Source: Deltaproteobacteria bacterium (GTDB lineage Bacteria; Desulfobacterota; Dissulfuribacteria; Dissulfuribacterales; UBA3076). From it: 20,341 nt of DNA. Numbering within the stretch: the stretch's first letter is position 1; the number at the start of each line of letters is the position of its first letter. Under the pieces are notes generated by a model. That model did no database searches. It was given only the letters and a program-made list of their open reading frames with translations, and had not been told where the DNA came from. The stretch lies in the NCBI GenBank assembly GCA_013138705.1, contig WTCF01000101.1, positions 1-20,341 on the forward strand. The letters are read 5' to 3'. Positions 6,917 through 14,940 of this stretch are shown piece by piece. The translations under genes and the position numbers were made by a program.

Positions 6917-8866
6917 ATGTTTCACATAGATATAGAAAAACAAAACGAACTTACACAAGAACAGATCTCTGAGCTACAGACCATGTGGAACAGATGTGCC
7001 GCGCGCATTATCCTTTCCACTACCCTTGCAAAAAGTGGTCATCCAGGTGGCTCTCTTTCCTCCCTGCACACCCTGCTTGTCCTTTACAGCACAATCAAAC
7101 ATCGTCCGGCAGAACCCCGCTGGCCGGACCGTGACCGCGTAGTCGTGAGCATCGGGCATATCTCTCCGTGTGTATACAGCGTACTCGCTGAATTTGGTTA
7201 TTTTTCAGAGGAAGATTTCCTTACCGAGTTTCGTCGTGCCGGTTCACCCTGTGCCGGCCACGTAGAACAAACCATGCCGGGAATTGAGTGGAATACTGGA
7301 AATCTAGGCCAGGGACTTTCAGTAGGTACAGGCATATGTCTTGCCCAAAATCTCCTTGGCCGGCCGGGCAAAACAATCGTCCTTATGGGCGACGGAGAAC
7401 AGCAGAAGGGACAGGTAGCTGAAGCCAGACGTTTTGCAACAAAATTCGGGCAAGGAAACCTGATCGGTGTAGTCGACAGGAATCACCTCCAGATTGGAGG
7501 TTCCACTGAAGATGTCATGCCGGTCCATGTAAGGGATGAATATGCTGCCGCAGGCTGGAATGTATTGTATGTACCGGACGGCCATGATTTCCAGACCATA
7601 TTCCAGGCCCTGAAAAGGGCATGGGTACATGACGGCCTTACGTCCAGCCGCCCCACGGTTATGGTCATGCGTACTGTCATGGGAAAAGGCATCTCTTTTA
7701 TGGAAGACAAGGCAAAGTATCATGGGTCTCCGCTGCCAAAAGATGATGCCGAGGCGGCTTTGAGAGAACTGGGACAAGATAAGGACCTACTTGACCTCTG
7801 GTCAAAAAACAGGGATGAACACAAAATAAAGGGACCATGCAAAATACCAGAGGCAGACTTCCCATCTATTGACGCTGGAGAACCCATTGTCTACGGCATT
7901 GAGACCAAAACAGACTGCCGCTCTGCATACGGCGCAGCATTAAAGGATCTGGCTCAAAGGAACAATGTTCAGGATTCCACCCCAAAGATCGTAGGATTTA
8001 GCTGTGATCTGGAAGGATCAGTAAAGATGCAGGGGTTTCACCATGTTTCCCCCACTGCCTTCATAGAGACAGGCATACAAGAGCACCACGCAGCTACCTG
8101 CGCCGGAGCAGTGAGCAGAGAGGGATTGGCCACCTTCTTCAGCACCTTTGGGGTCTTTACCGCAGCAGAGACTTACAACCAGCACCGTTTAAATGATCTC
8201 AATGAAACCCACCTTAAAATTGTGTCTACTCACGTAGGACTGGACGTGGGAGAAGATGGCCCGACCCATCAAAGTATCGACTATGTGGGACTTTTCAACA
8301 ACCTCTTTGGCTTCTCCATATTCATGCCGGCAGATCCAAATCAAACTGACAGAATAATCCGTCATGTGGCCACCAATCCTGGCAATGTCTTTGTTGGTAT
8401 GGGAAGGTCCAAGTTGTCAATTATTACCACAGAGGATGGGAAACCGTTTTTCGATGCAAACTATGTGTTTCGGCCCGGGCAGGCAGACTGGTTGAGACAG
8501 GGGAATAAGGCCACTTTCCTCACCTATGGCTCAGTCACATCCCATGTTCTCGAAGCATGGTCAATTCTTGACTCAGAGGGCCTGTCAACAGGGGTGCTCA
8601 ACATGGCCTCACTCAAGCCCATAGACAAAGAATCAATACTCGAGGCGGCCAAGAAAGGGCCCCTCATAACGGTTGAAGACCATGTGGCTCGCACAGGTCT
8701 GGGGGCCATGGTGGCGCAGGAACTTATAGCGGCAGGCACACACCAGCAGCTCATCACTCTTGGAGTGACACATTATGGTTCTTCAGGCAAGCCGGATGAC
8801 CTGTATCGCGTTCAGGGCCTTGATGCCGAAAGCCTTGCCAGGAAGGTGAGAGACCTCTTAAGTTAA
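6917..8866 (+). CDS. Transketolase (single-chain, thiamine-diphosphate dependent)
   Basis: Transfers two-carbon ketol units between sugar phosphates in the non-oxidative pentose phosphate pathway, cytosolic. Numbered from the ATG at 6917 it has 649 residues. The N-terminal ThDP-binding half has SGHPGGS and the cofactor and Mg motif starting G158-D159-G160; the pyrimidine-binding half has GIQE with catalytic E389 and the THVGLDVGEDGPTHQ loop; a C-terminal transketolase domain follows. Both halves look more like the split two-subunit transketolases than like E. coli TktA, and a linker of roughly 60-80 residues with little recognisable sequence joins them. A TTG at 6905 could add four residues but lies inside the repeat. 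No Shine-Dalgarno precedes either start. It converges with the HPt-like gene 34 bases downstream. Confidence 0.92.
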   Translation: MFHIDIEKQNELTQEQISELQTMWNRCAARIILSTTLAKSGHPGGSLSSLHTLLVLYSTIKHRPAEPRWPDRDRVVVSIGHISPCVYSVLAEFGYFSEEDFLTEFRRAGSPCAGHVEQTMPGIEWNTGNLGQGLSVGTGICLAQNLLGRPGKTIVLMGDGEQQKGQVAEARRFATKFGQGNLIGVVDRNHLQIGGSTEDVMPVHVRDEYAAAGWNVLYVPDGHDFQTIFQALKRAWVHDGLTSSRPTVMVMRTVMGKGISFMEDKAKYHGSPLPKDDAEAALRELGQDKDLLDLWSKNRDEHKIKGPCKIPEADFPSIDAGEPIVYGIETKTDCRSAYGAALKDLAQRNNVQDSTPKIVGFSCDLEGSVKMQGFHHVSPTAFIETGIQEHHAATCAGAVSREGLATFFSTFGVFTAAETYNQHRLNDLNETHLKIVSTHVGLDVGEDGPTHQSIDYVGLFNNLFGFSIFMPADPNQTDRIIRHVATNPGNVFVGMGRSKLSIITTEDGKPFFDANYVFRPGQADWLRQGNKATFLTYGSVTSHVLEAWSILDSEGLSTGVLNMASLKPIDKESILEAAKKGPLITVEDHVARTGLGAMVAQELIAAGTHQQLITLGVTHYGSSGKPDDLYRVQGLDAESLARKVRDLLS

Positions 8867-8900
8867 ATAGGACGGGGAAAAACACAAAGATGCAGATGCA

Positions 8901-9716
8901 TTACCTGATTTCGAATTTCGAATTTCCAGTTTCGACCATCTTATCATCACCAACAAGCCCGGGAAGCAGATCTACCAGCCTCAACCAGATCTGTTTCAAT
9001 GGTCCCGGATCAAAACTATTGCTGCCGTAGCTTGTTGAAAGGGCCTCGACCAGTCTCTCTTCCCACTCGTCAAGAGCTGCCGCAACCTCACCGTAATCCA
9101 TATATTTTGCAAAGGCCCTTAGGCTTTTTATTGCATCCTGACTGGCAGACAACCATTTCTCCTCAGGCCAGTCAGGCACATTGGCCAGAGGCTCGGATAC
9201 CTCTTTTGAGAACAAAGGAGTAATTGCTCCATCCGTAGCCTTTATCGCATTCCGGGCCTGTCGATCCGGTAATCCTGAATCATGGCCGGGAGTTGCTTCA
9301 CGTGTGTCAGAATCGACCTTCTCCGACCGTGAATCAAAGAGTATGGCGTTCTGATCTTCAACATTGTCTGATACACTGCTTAATGCTGCATTCTTCTCTG
9401 CTACTTCTTGCACCAGCTTCTGCAATCGATCCAGCCTTGAAAAAACCAGGTTAACAACATCTTCTGTAAAGACCAGACTACCCTGGCGGACCTTATCAAA
9501 CAGATTTTCCATACTATGGGCAAGTGTGGCTATTTGTTCAAGGCCCACATGGTCCGCTGCACCTTTTATACTTTGCATATTACGAAAACATTCATCCAGA
9601 AAAGAAGAGTTGTGAGACTCCTGTTCTAATAGCAACAGGTTTAATTCCATCTCCTGGAGGTTTCCCTCGACTTCAACAACAAAATTCTGCAAAATTTCCT
9701 GATCAAACTGATTCAT
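8901..9716 (-). CDS. HPt-like protein lacking the phosphorylatable histidine
   Basis: Residues about 1-105 match the CheA P1/HPt four-helix fold: the FRxxxSIKGAA helix, then a GLEQIATLAHSMENLFDKVRQG-type second half (FDKVRQG at the end). The position that is His in HPt domains (HSIKG) is Q48 here, codon CAA, so phosphotransfer at the usual site is not expected. A polar linker (about 110-175) follows and then a second helical region (about 178-260) that I do not recognise. The last ten residues are encoded by a heptamer repeat. The start at 9716 is well supported by AGGGGG four bases upstream. It is divergent from mglB and may belong to the MglAB locus. No CheA kinase or receiver protein is in the window. 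Function unknown. Confidence 0.75.
   Translation of the reverse strand: MNQFDQEILQNFVVEVEGNLQEMELNLLLLEQESHNSSFLDECFRNMQSIKGAADHVGLEQIATLAHSMENLFDKVRQGSLVFTEDVVNLVFSRLDRLQKLVQEVAEKNAALSSVSDNVEDQNAILFDSRSEKVDSDTREATPGHDSGLPDRQARNAIKATDGAITPLFSKEVSEPLANVPDWPEEKWLSASQDAIKSLRAFAKYMDYGEVAAALDEWEERLVEALSTSYGSNSFDPGPLKQIWLRLVDLLPGLVGDDKMVETGNSKFEIR
8908..8935. repeat. Heptanucleotide tandem repeat (ATTTCGA) at the HPt-like gene 3' end
   Basis: Four units of seven bases: two exact ATTTCGA, then ATTTCCA and GTTTCGA. On the minus strand it encodes the C-terminal NSKFEI segment of the HPt-like protein just before the stop at 8901-8903. Confidence 0.8.
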
Positions 9717-9959
9717 AGTACCCCCTGGCTCTCCCTGGAATCCAACACTTCAATCTGGCTATAAGTTGTTTATCGACCGCTGAGTTTAATGTCTTGATAC
9801 AATTTCTGCGATCAGAAAAAACATGCCCGCCACAGAAATCCTTAACATATGAAATGATTTGGTCGATAAAGGCTTTAGAGTATTTAATACGGGAGTCTAA
9901 TTTGAGAGTTTATGCGTCTTTGATACAGAATGGCCTTTTTTTTTCGGGGAGTTTAAGCC
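9717..9959. promoter_or_regulatory. Divergent intergenic region between the HPt-like gene and mglB
   Basis: No gene is seen in these 243 bases. Both divergent promoters must be here or upstream in the coding regions. A possible sigma-70 type promoter toward mglB is TTGGTC at 9859-9864 with TATTTA at 9881-9886, 16-base spacing, a weak match. No clear palindromic operator or riboswitch was recognised. Confidence 0.3.
9946..9951 (+). promoter_or_regulatory. Ribosome binding site for the TTG start of the MglB-like gene
   Basis: GGGGAG is placed eight bases before the TTG at 9960. The next possible start, GTG at 9972, is about 20 bases away, so the TTG start is preferred. Confidence 0.65.
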
Positions 9960-10358
9960 TTGGCTGATTTAGTGCTGACCACCTCAGTCCTGGAAGAAAC
10001 CAGAATACAGATAGAAAACATCCTTATTAAGGCAGGCGTTAATAATGTACTCCTGATTGATGAGGCGGGCAATATAGTAGTTGCTTGCGGGCACAAAACC
10101 CACAACATGGACACTACATCTCTTGCTGCGCTGGCAGCAGCTAACTTTGGCGCCAGTTCACAGATTGCAAAGTTGATAGGAGAAGACGACTTTGCACTCC
10201 TGTTTCACAAAGGGAAAAAAGACAGCATACACGTTGCACGAATAGGCACTGATTTGATCCTGGTAACAATTTTCGGAGACAATGTCTCTCTGGGCTTGAT
10301 CAGGCTGAGAGTAGCACAACTAGCAAAAACCATAGAAAAGGCATTTGGTCAAAAATAA
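9960..10358 (+). CDS. Roadblock/LC7-domain protein, MglB-like
   Basis: At 132 residues it is essentially one Roadblock/LC7 domain: an N-terminal helix, the VNNVLLIDEAGNIVVACG beta hairpin, a helix with LAALAAANFGASSQIAKLIG, then the DSIHVARIGTDLILVTIFGD strands and a final helix. In Myxococcus, MglB is the GTPase-activating protein of MglA and controls its polar localisation; the gene six bases downstream is an MglA-type GTPase, so that role is inferred here. Start codon is TTG with a good ribosome binding site. The domain is short for MglB (about 160 residues in Myxococcus) and lacks an obvious C-terminal extension. Position next to mglA is the main reason for the assignment beyond the Roadblock fold. 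Confidence 0.85.
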   Translation: MADLVLTTSVLEETRIQIENILIKAGVNNVLLIDEAGNIVVACGHKTHNMDTTSLAALAAANFGASSQIAKLIGEDDFALLFHKGKKDSIHVARIGTDLILVTIFGDNVSLGLIRLRVAQLAKTIEKAFGQK

Positions 10359-10364
10359 TTAAAT

Positions 10365-10982
10365 ATGGCGCTAATAAATCTCGGCAAAAGAGAAATACAC
10401 TGCAAAATAGTCTACTACGGTCCCGGACGATGCGGGAAAACCACCAATTTACTCTACATATATAATGCCATGAATAATAAAGCCCGTGGCAAAATGTTGA
10501 CCATTGAGACAAAAGGAGAGAGGACACTTTTTTTTGACTTCCTTCCTTTAAATCTGGGGAAAATAAATGGCTTTGATATAAGAATCCAGCTTTACACTGT
10601 ACCTGGTCAGACAATTTATAAAGCAACCAGGAAACTGGTTCTTAAGGGTGTGGATGGTCTGGTCTTTGTTGCTGACTATCTTAAGGTACGTCATGAAAAA
10701 AACATAGAAAGCCTCCAAGATCTGCACCGCAATCTCCTTGAGCACAATCTAACTCTGGAAGAAATCCCGATTATTCTTCAATTTAACAAATGCGACCTAG
10801 TGCCGACACCTATACCCACACTGACTAAAGAAGAGCTTGAAACAGATTTGAACAGAGAACTTAAGACAAAAATTTTTGAAGCAGCAGCTACTAAAGGCAT
10901 AGGGGTCTTTGAAACCCTGAAAGAAATAAGCAAAAGGACCGTTCACTACGTGGCAACAAAGCATCTTTTAACAAGTCACTGA
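10365..10982 (+). CDS. mglA: MglA-family small Ras-like GTPase
   Basis: A 205-residue GTPase close to MglA, the polarity switch that in Myxococcus sets the leading pole for type IV pili and gliding. Motifs: P-loop GPGRCGKT at 19-26, switch I with T54 before LFFDFLPL, TVPGQ at 78-82 (Thr where Ras-like proteins have Asp in DxxG, a hallmark of the MglA group), the VLKGVDGLVFVAD stretch, and NKCD at 141-144 for guanine recognition. It starts six bases after the MglB-like gene, so the two are probably cotranscribed and act as switch and GAP. The NKCD Cys and P-loop Arg differ from the NKRD and GPGLCGKT I recall for Myxococcus MglA. The C-terminus runs about ten residues longer than typical. Confidence 0.93.
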   Translation: MALINLGKREIHCKIVYYGPGRCGKTTNLLYIYNAMNNKARGKMLTIETKGERTLFFDFLPLNLGKINGFDIRIQLYTVPGQTIYKATRKLVLKGVDGLVFVADYLKVRHEKNIESLQDLHRNLLEHNLTLEEIPIILQFNKCDLVPTPIPTLTKEELETDLNRELKTKIFEAAATKGIGVFETLKEISKRTVHYVATKHLLTSH

Positions 10983-11035
10983 GGAAATACTCTCAGGCTT
11001 GTTATTGAAATAAAAAATATTCAAGGAGAACAGCC

Positions 11036-12580
11036 ATGGATCAGACACAAAAAATCCCTGATCCCAAAAACTTCACTAAAAACGTAGAAAGTACTATTGA
11101 CGAACTATTTAGTGCATCACGACAGATAGAAATAGATCCCTTAACTAGTGAAGTGAAGGATTTATCGCAAGACAAAACAGATCAGAGGCCGTCTTTTCAG
11201 GTTGTAGACCAGGAAGAAAAGCATCCTGAAGAAATCCAGCCCTCAGATACCAGAGAGCTGGAAGCTCCTGCTCAACAAATAAAAATTACCACTGACGAAA
11301 AGATATTGGAATTAGATTCAGGACTGGAACTGGAGCTTGAAGAGAAAGAGACCAAGGCTGTCAATCTGGAACAACAGTTCAGCCAACTCAATCAGCTGTT
11401 GTTGACCCTGGAGTGGGAGGTCAGTCAAACACACGTAGTATCAGCCAAAAACCTGATAGAGACAATCCGGAAAAATCCAAAGATAGAGGCAGACAAAGAT
11501 CTCCACGAACTGTTCAATCTTATAATAAGGATCCTTGAAGGGATGGCGGACAATCCTGAAAAAGTGCCCACTTCCGGGCCTGAAGCCCTGCAGAAAGGCC
11601 TTGACAGTTTAAAAAACCTTGTTTGGAACGAGGAACAGGACCCAAAGGCTAAAGAGGAACTCTTGAGATCCGCCAAGAAAGAGCTTGAATCAGCCATAGA
11701 CATGGCAGTGCCTGAGGTTGCCCACGAAGTGTCCGAGGAGGCGGTTTCAGAACGCCTTGTTGAGGATGTTAATGATCTTGAGCCGGAATCTCCTGAACAC
11801 CCGGTGCTCGTAGATGCAGTCAAATTCCATATCAAAGTCCTTGATGACTGTATAGGTTATATTTTACCAGTTGAAAAGCTCCTTGCCCGGACTCCCGGGA
11901 TGGAAAAGCTACATCATTTTCAGCAAAATGTTAAAAGCAGGCTTGAAAAACAAAAGGAAATATTGGAAAAGGCCTTAACCGGCGATTACGAGCCATCAGT
12001 TGATGTGCGTGATTATGCTGCTCAACAAACCGAAGACATCACCATAGAAATTGATAAAAAAGAAAAAACACCCTCAGTGACCATATCCTGCCCGTGGCAT
12101 GAACTTGTAATTGCCCAATGGGACCAGAAGCAAGTGGCATTTGTCCCTGAAGATGTAGCATTTGCCGGGACTGCTCCCTGGCGGGCCAAGAAAGGCATTA
12201 ATAAGCTGGAAACCTTTAAATTAAAAAGGCTCAAGACCTGGCCATGGACAAAGCTTCAGCCATTGATGCAAGGGGAATTGTCGAATCAGGAAGAATCACA
12301 GCTTATAAAACTTGAGTTTCCGGTACTACAAAAATCGATTTCACCTGTCAACTACTCTCAGCCCTCAGACAATCCGATTGTATTAGTCCTGTCCCATGCG
12401 GATAAAGGACTGGTTCTTATGCTGGACACCCCTTTAGAGACCATTTCTGTAACACCTGAGTGTTCCTGGGAACCGTCCGCAAAGAGTAATGGACCATGGG
12501 TCGGCAACCTGAAGATAGAGAACAAACAAATATCCGTGGCAACGCTGGAAAGCCTCTTAAATACACTGACAAATGAATAA
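11036..12580 (+). CDS. Acidic multidomain protein with probable CheW-like C-terminus, unknown function
   Basis: 514 residues, not recognised as a named family. Residues 1-105 are highly charged and probably disordered. About 106-210 is a helical region with LLLTLEWEVSQTHV, resembling helical domains I recall beside chemotaxis modules in deltaproteobacteria. About 255-325 is a second helical region. The C-terminal 170 residues are beta-rich with seven tryptophans, and the order of short strands (VAFVPEDV, then NPIVLVLSHADKGLVLMLDTPLETISV, then ISVATLESLL) follows the CheW pattern of ligand-binding beta barrels, though weakly. A clear AAGGAG precedes the ATG at 11036. It sits 53 bases after mglA and overlaps the ATPase gene by 8 bases, so an adaptor between the GTPase pair and the motor ATPase is a reasonable inference, not shown. 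Confidence 0.75.
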   Translation: MDQTQKIPDPKNFTKNVESTIDELFSASRQIEIDPLTSEVKDLSQDKTDQRPSFQVVDQEEKHPEEIQPSDTRELEAPAQQIKITTDEKILELDSGLELELEEKETKAVNLEQQFSQLNQLLLTLEWEVSQTHVVSAKNLIETIRKNPKIEADKDLHELFNLIIRILEGMADNPEKVPTSGPEALQKGLDSLKNLVWNEEQDPKAKEELLRSAKKELESAIDMAVPEVAHEVSEEAVSERLVEDVNDLEPESPEHPVLVDAVKFHIKVLDDCIGYILPVEKLLARTPGMEKLHHFQQNVKSRLEKQKEILEKALTGDYEPSVDVRDYAAQQTEDITIEIDKKEKTPSVTISCPWHELVIAQWDQKQVAFVPEDVAFAGTAPWRAKKGINKLETFKLKRLKTWPWTKLQPLMQGELSNQEESQLIKLEFPVLQKSISPVNYSQPSDNPIVLVLSHADKGLVLMLDTPLETISVTPECSWEPSAKSNGPWVGNLKIENKQISVATLESLLNTLTNE

Positions 12581-14936
12581 TCTCACTTCAACTTCAGACA
12601 ATTTAATTAAAACCAGGTTGGCAGAAACCGATCTTTACTGTAGTCAAGGTCTTAATAAAGAAGCTCGTCTTATTTGTTTAGAGCTTCTGGAACTGACAGG
12701 TGATAAGTCCCATCCCCTCCATACTGAAGTAGAGTCCCGCCTGAAAAGACTTCAGGTTGATGGCATGGAAACAGTCCCGTCAGGAAAAACGGATTCCACC
12801 ACCAGCCCTGAAGATCTTAAGCCCGAAGACCTTAAAGAATATCAGGACAATCAATTCAACAGTTGTATAGGCCTGATGGATGCGGGTTTTCATTCAGAGG
12901 CCATAGAGGAGCTTAAAGCCTTACTTGAAACAGAATACAGGCCGGGAATAATTCGAGCAAAAATTGGAGAATCATATCTGCGGCTGGATACGCCCTTTGA
13001 GGCCCTTGAATATTTACAGGAGGCGCTTGAGGACACGCAACTGTCCAAGGATGAACGTCTGGATGTACTATATCAACTGGTACTTACCCATGAACGAACA
13101 GGCGCGGTGCCCAAGGCCATTGAGGCTCTGGAACAAATCATCCGCCTTGATCCCGCCTTTAGAAACGCCAAACAGAGGCTTGAGGGACTTTCCCAAACAG
13201 CGCAGAAATATGGCCGGTTCTATTATCTGATTCGTAATCAGTTCCTCTCTGAAGAACAACTCAAAAGGAGCAAAGAACTGGCCAAACAGGGAAAAAAATC
13301 CATAGAAAGTATCCTGCTAAGTCAGTTTGGCTTAGACAAGACAGAGCTTGGCCGCTCCCTCAGCGAATACTATCGATGCCCCTTTGTGGAATTTGACGAA
13401 CTGGAAGTAGGAACCACACCATCTTGCGTGCGCGGTATCAAAGAACATTTTTTCAGGACCAATTCCTGTGCCCCGATTCGCGAAAAATTAGGGACTCTTA
13501 TAGTTACACTGGATAACCCCCATGACTTAGCAAAGATAGACAATATAAGAAGGGTCCTTAAGGCCAAAGGCTTTCAATTTGCAGTTTCCCTAAAGGAAGA
13601 TATCAACAGATTCATAGACTATTTCTATGGGAAATATTCCGCAGGGGGATCTGATGATGACGTGTTTGAGCAACTGGAAGTGGTTGATGAGGATACGGAA
13701 TTAGAGGAAGAGGATAATGGCTTAGCATCAGATGCTGATAGCGTAGTAGTACAGATAGCCAATAAAACCATAGAGGATGCCTATCAGCGCAGGGCCTCTG
13801 ATATTCACATTGAATCCTTGACAGGCAAACGGGGAGCCCTGGTCCGTTTCAGGATCGATGGCGATTGCATGCGTTATCAGACCGTTCCGTATAACTACAG
13901 GCGGGCCATGATTTCCAGAATCAAGATTATGTCCAACCTTGACATTGCCGAGAAACGCCTACCTCAAGACGGAAAAATAAAGTTCAAGACTCGCTCTGGT
14001 AAGACCCTGGAATTACGTGTAGCCACACTCCCCACAACTGAAGGCAACGAAGATATCGTACTCAGGCTACTGGGCTCTTCCGAGGCCATGCCGATTGATC
14101 GCATAGGGCTCCTTGATCAAAACCTGGAGCAGCTAAAACAGCTTTTGCAGTTGCCTTACGGGCTGATATTGGCAGTTGGTCCTACCGGATCAGGAAAAAC
14201 AACTACCCTGCATGCTGCACTTGGCTATATAAACCGGCCTGAGAAAAAAATCTGGGCAGCGGAAGATCCTGTAGAAATCATGCAGGACGGATTGCGCCAG
14301 GTGCAGGTGAAACCCGGTATCGGCCTGACTTTTGCCCGGATTCTCAGGGCCTTTTTAAGGGCAGATCCGGATGTGATAATGATCGGCGAAACTCGAGACG
14401 AAGAAACTGCTACAACCGCAACAGAGGCATCCCTGACGGGTCATTTGGTCTTTTCAACCCTCCATACCAATTCCGCCCCTGAGACAGTTACAAGGCTTTT
14501 AGGAATGGGAATGGACCCATTCAACTTTGCTGACGCCCTCTTGGGGGTCTTGGCACAGAGGCTTGTAAAAAGACTTTGTCCCAAGTGCCGCGAGGCCTAT
14601 CACCCTGATGACCACGAGAAAAAACATATTTTACACGAGTACGGGTATCATCCAACTCAACCTTTAGAGCTATCAGACCTAAATAAAATAACACTTTATC
14701 GGCCAAAGGGCTGCCAACATTGCAACAGGACCGGCTTCAGAGGCAGGCTTGCAATCCACGAACTACTGGTGTCAGATGATGGTCTCAAAAAGCTCATTCA
14801 GGAAAAACGCCCCGTGGGAGAGATACGGGAGTGTGCCATGAAGCATGGAATGTCGACCCTGAAACAGGACGGCATACAAAAGGTCTTAAGGGGAGATACA
14901 GATCTGAAACAGATTAGGGCAGCCTGCATCAGATAA
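12573..14936 (+). CDS. PilB/GspE-type secretion or pilus assembly ATPase with TPR-like N-terminus
   Basis: Hexameric ATPase family that powers type IV pilus extension or type II secretion at the inner membrane. Residues about 1-45 and 80-215 are helical, the latter TPR-like (FEALEYLQEAL, PKAIEALEQIIRLDP). A T2SSE_N/MshEN-like domain spans about 250-350, an acidic linker 360-385, then the ATPase: ASDIHIE, Walker A GPTGSGKTTT from G536, an Asp box AEDPVE, Walker B-like DVIMIGETRD from D600, the TGHLVFSTLHTNS His box, and a zinc-type C669-x2-C672 with C714-x2-C717. At 787 residues it is longer than the roughly 500-570 of usual PilB or GspE because of the N-terminal helical part. It overlaps the previous gene by 8 bases with no separate ribosome binding site, implying translational coupling. 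No pilC, pilT, pilD or pilin gene is in the window. Confidence 0.93.
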   Translation: MNNLTSTSDNLIKTRLAETDLYCSQGLNKEARLICLELLELTGDKSHPLHTEVESRLKRLQVDGMETVPSGKTDSTTSPEDLKPEDLKEYQDNQFNSCIGLMDAGFHSEAIEELKALLETEYRPGIIRAKIGESYLRLDTPFEALEYLQEALEDTQLSKDERLDVLYQLVLTHERTGAVPKAIEALEQIIRLDPAFRNAKQRLEGLSQTAQKYGRFYYLIRNQFLSEEQLKRSKELAKQGKKSIESILLSQFGLDKTELGRSLSEYYRCPFVEFDELEVGTTPSCVRGIKEHFFRTNSCAPIREKLGTLIVTLDNPHDLAKIDNIRRVLKAKGFQFAVSLKEDINRFIDYFYGKYSAGGSDDDVFEQLEVVDEDTELEEEDNGLASDADSVVVQIANKTIEDAYQRRASDIHIESLTGKRGALVRFRIDGDCMRYQTVPYNYRRAMISRIKIMSNLDIAEKRLPQDGKIKFKTRSGKTLELRVATLPTTEGNEDIVLRLLGSSEAMPIDRIGLLDQNLEQLKQLLQLPYGLILAVGPTGSGKTTTLHAALGYINRPEKKIWAAEDPVEIMQDGLRQVQVKPGIGLTFARILRAFLRADPDVIMIGETRDEETATTATEASLTGHLVFSTLHTNSAPETVTRLLGMGMDPFNFADALLGVLAQRLVKRLCPKCREAYHPDDHEKKHILHEYGYHPTQPLELSDLNKITLYRPKGCQHCNRTGFRGRLAIHELLVSDDGLKKLIQEKRPVGEIRECAMKHGMSTLKQDGIQKVLRGDTDLKQIRAACIR

Positions 14937-14940
14937 GTTA

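Noticed and set aside
7319..7777. 152-codon minus-strand reading frame opposite the transketolase
   Set aside because: Shadow of a well-conserved coding region; no domain.
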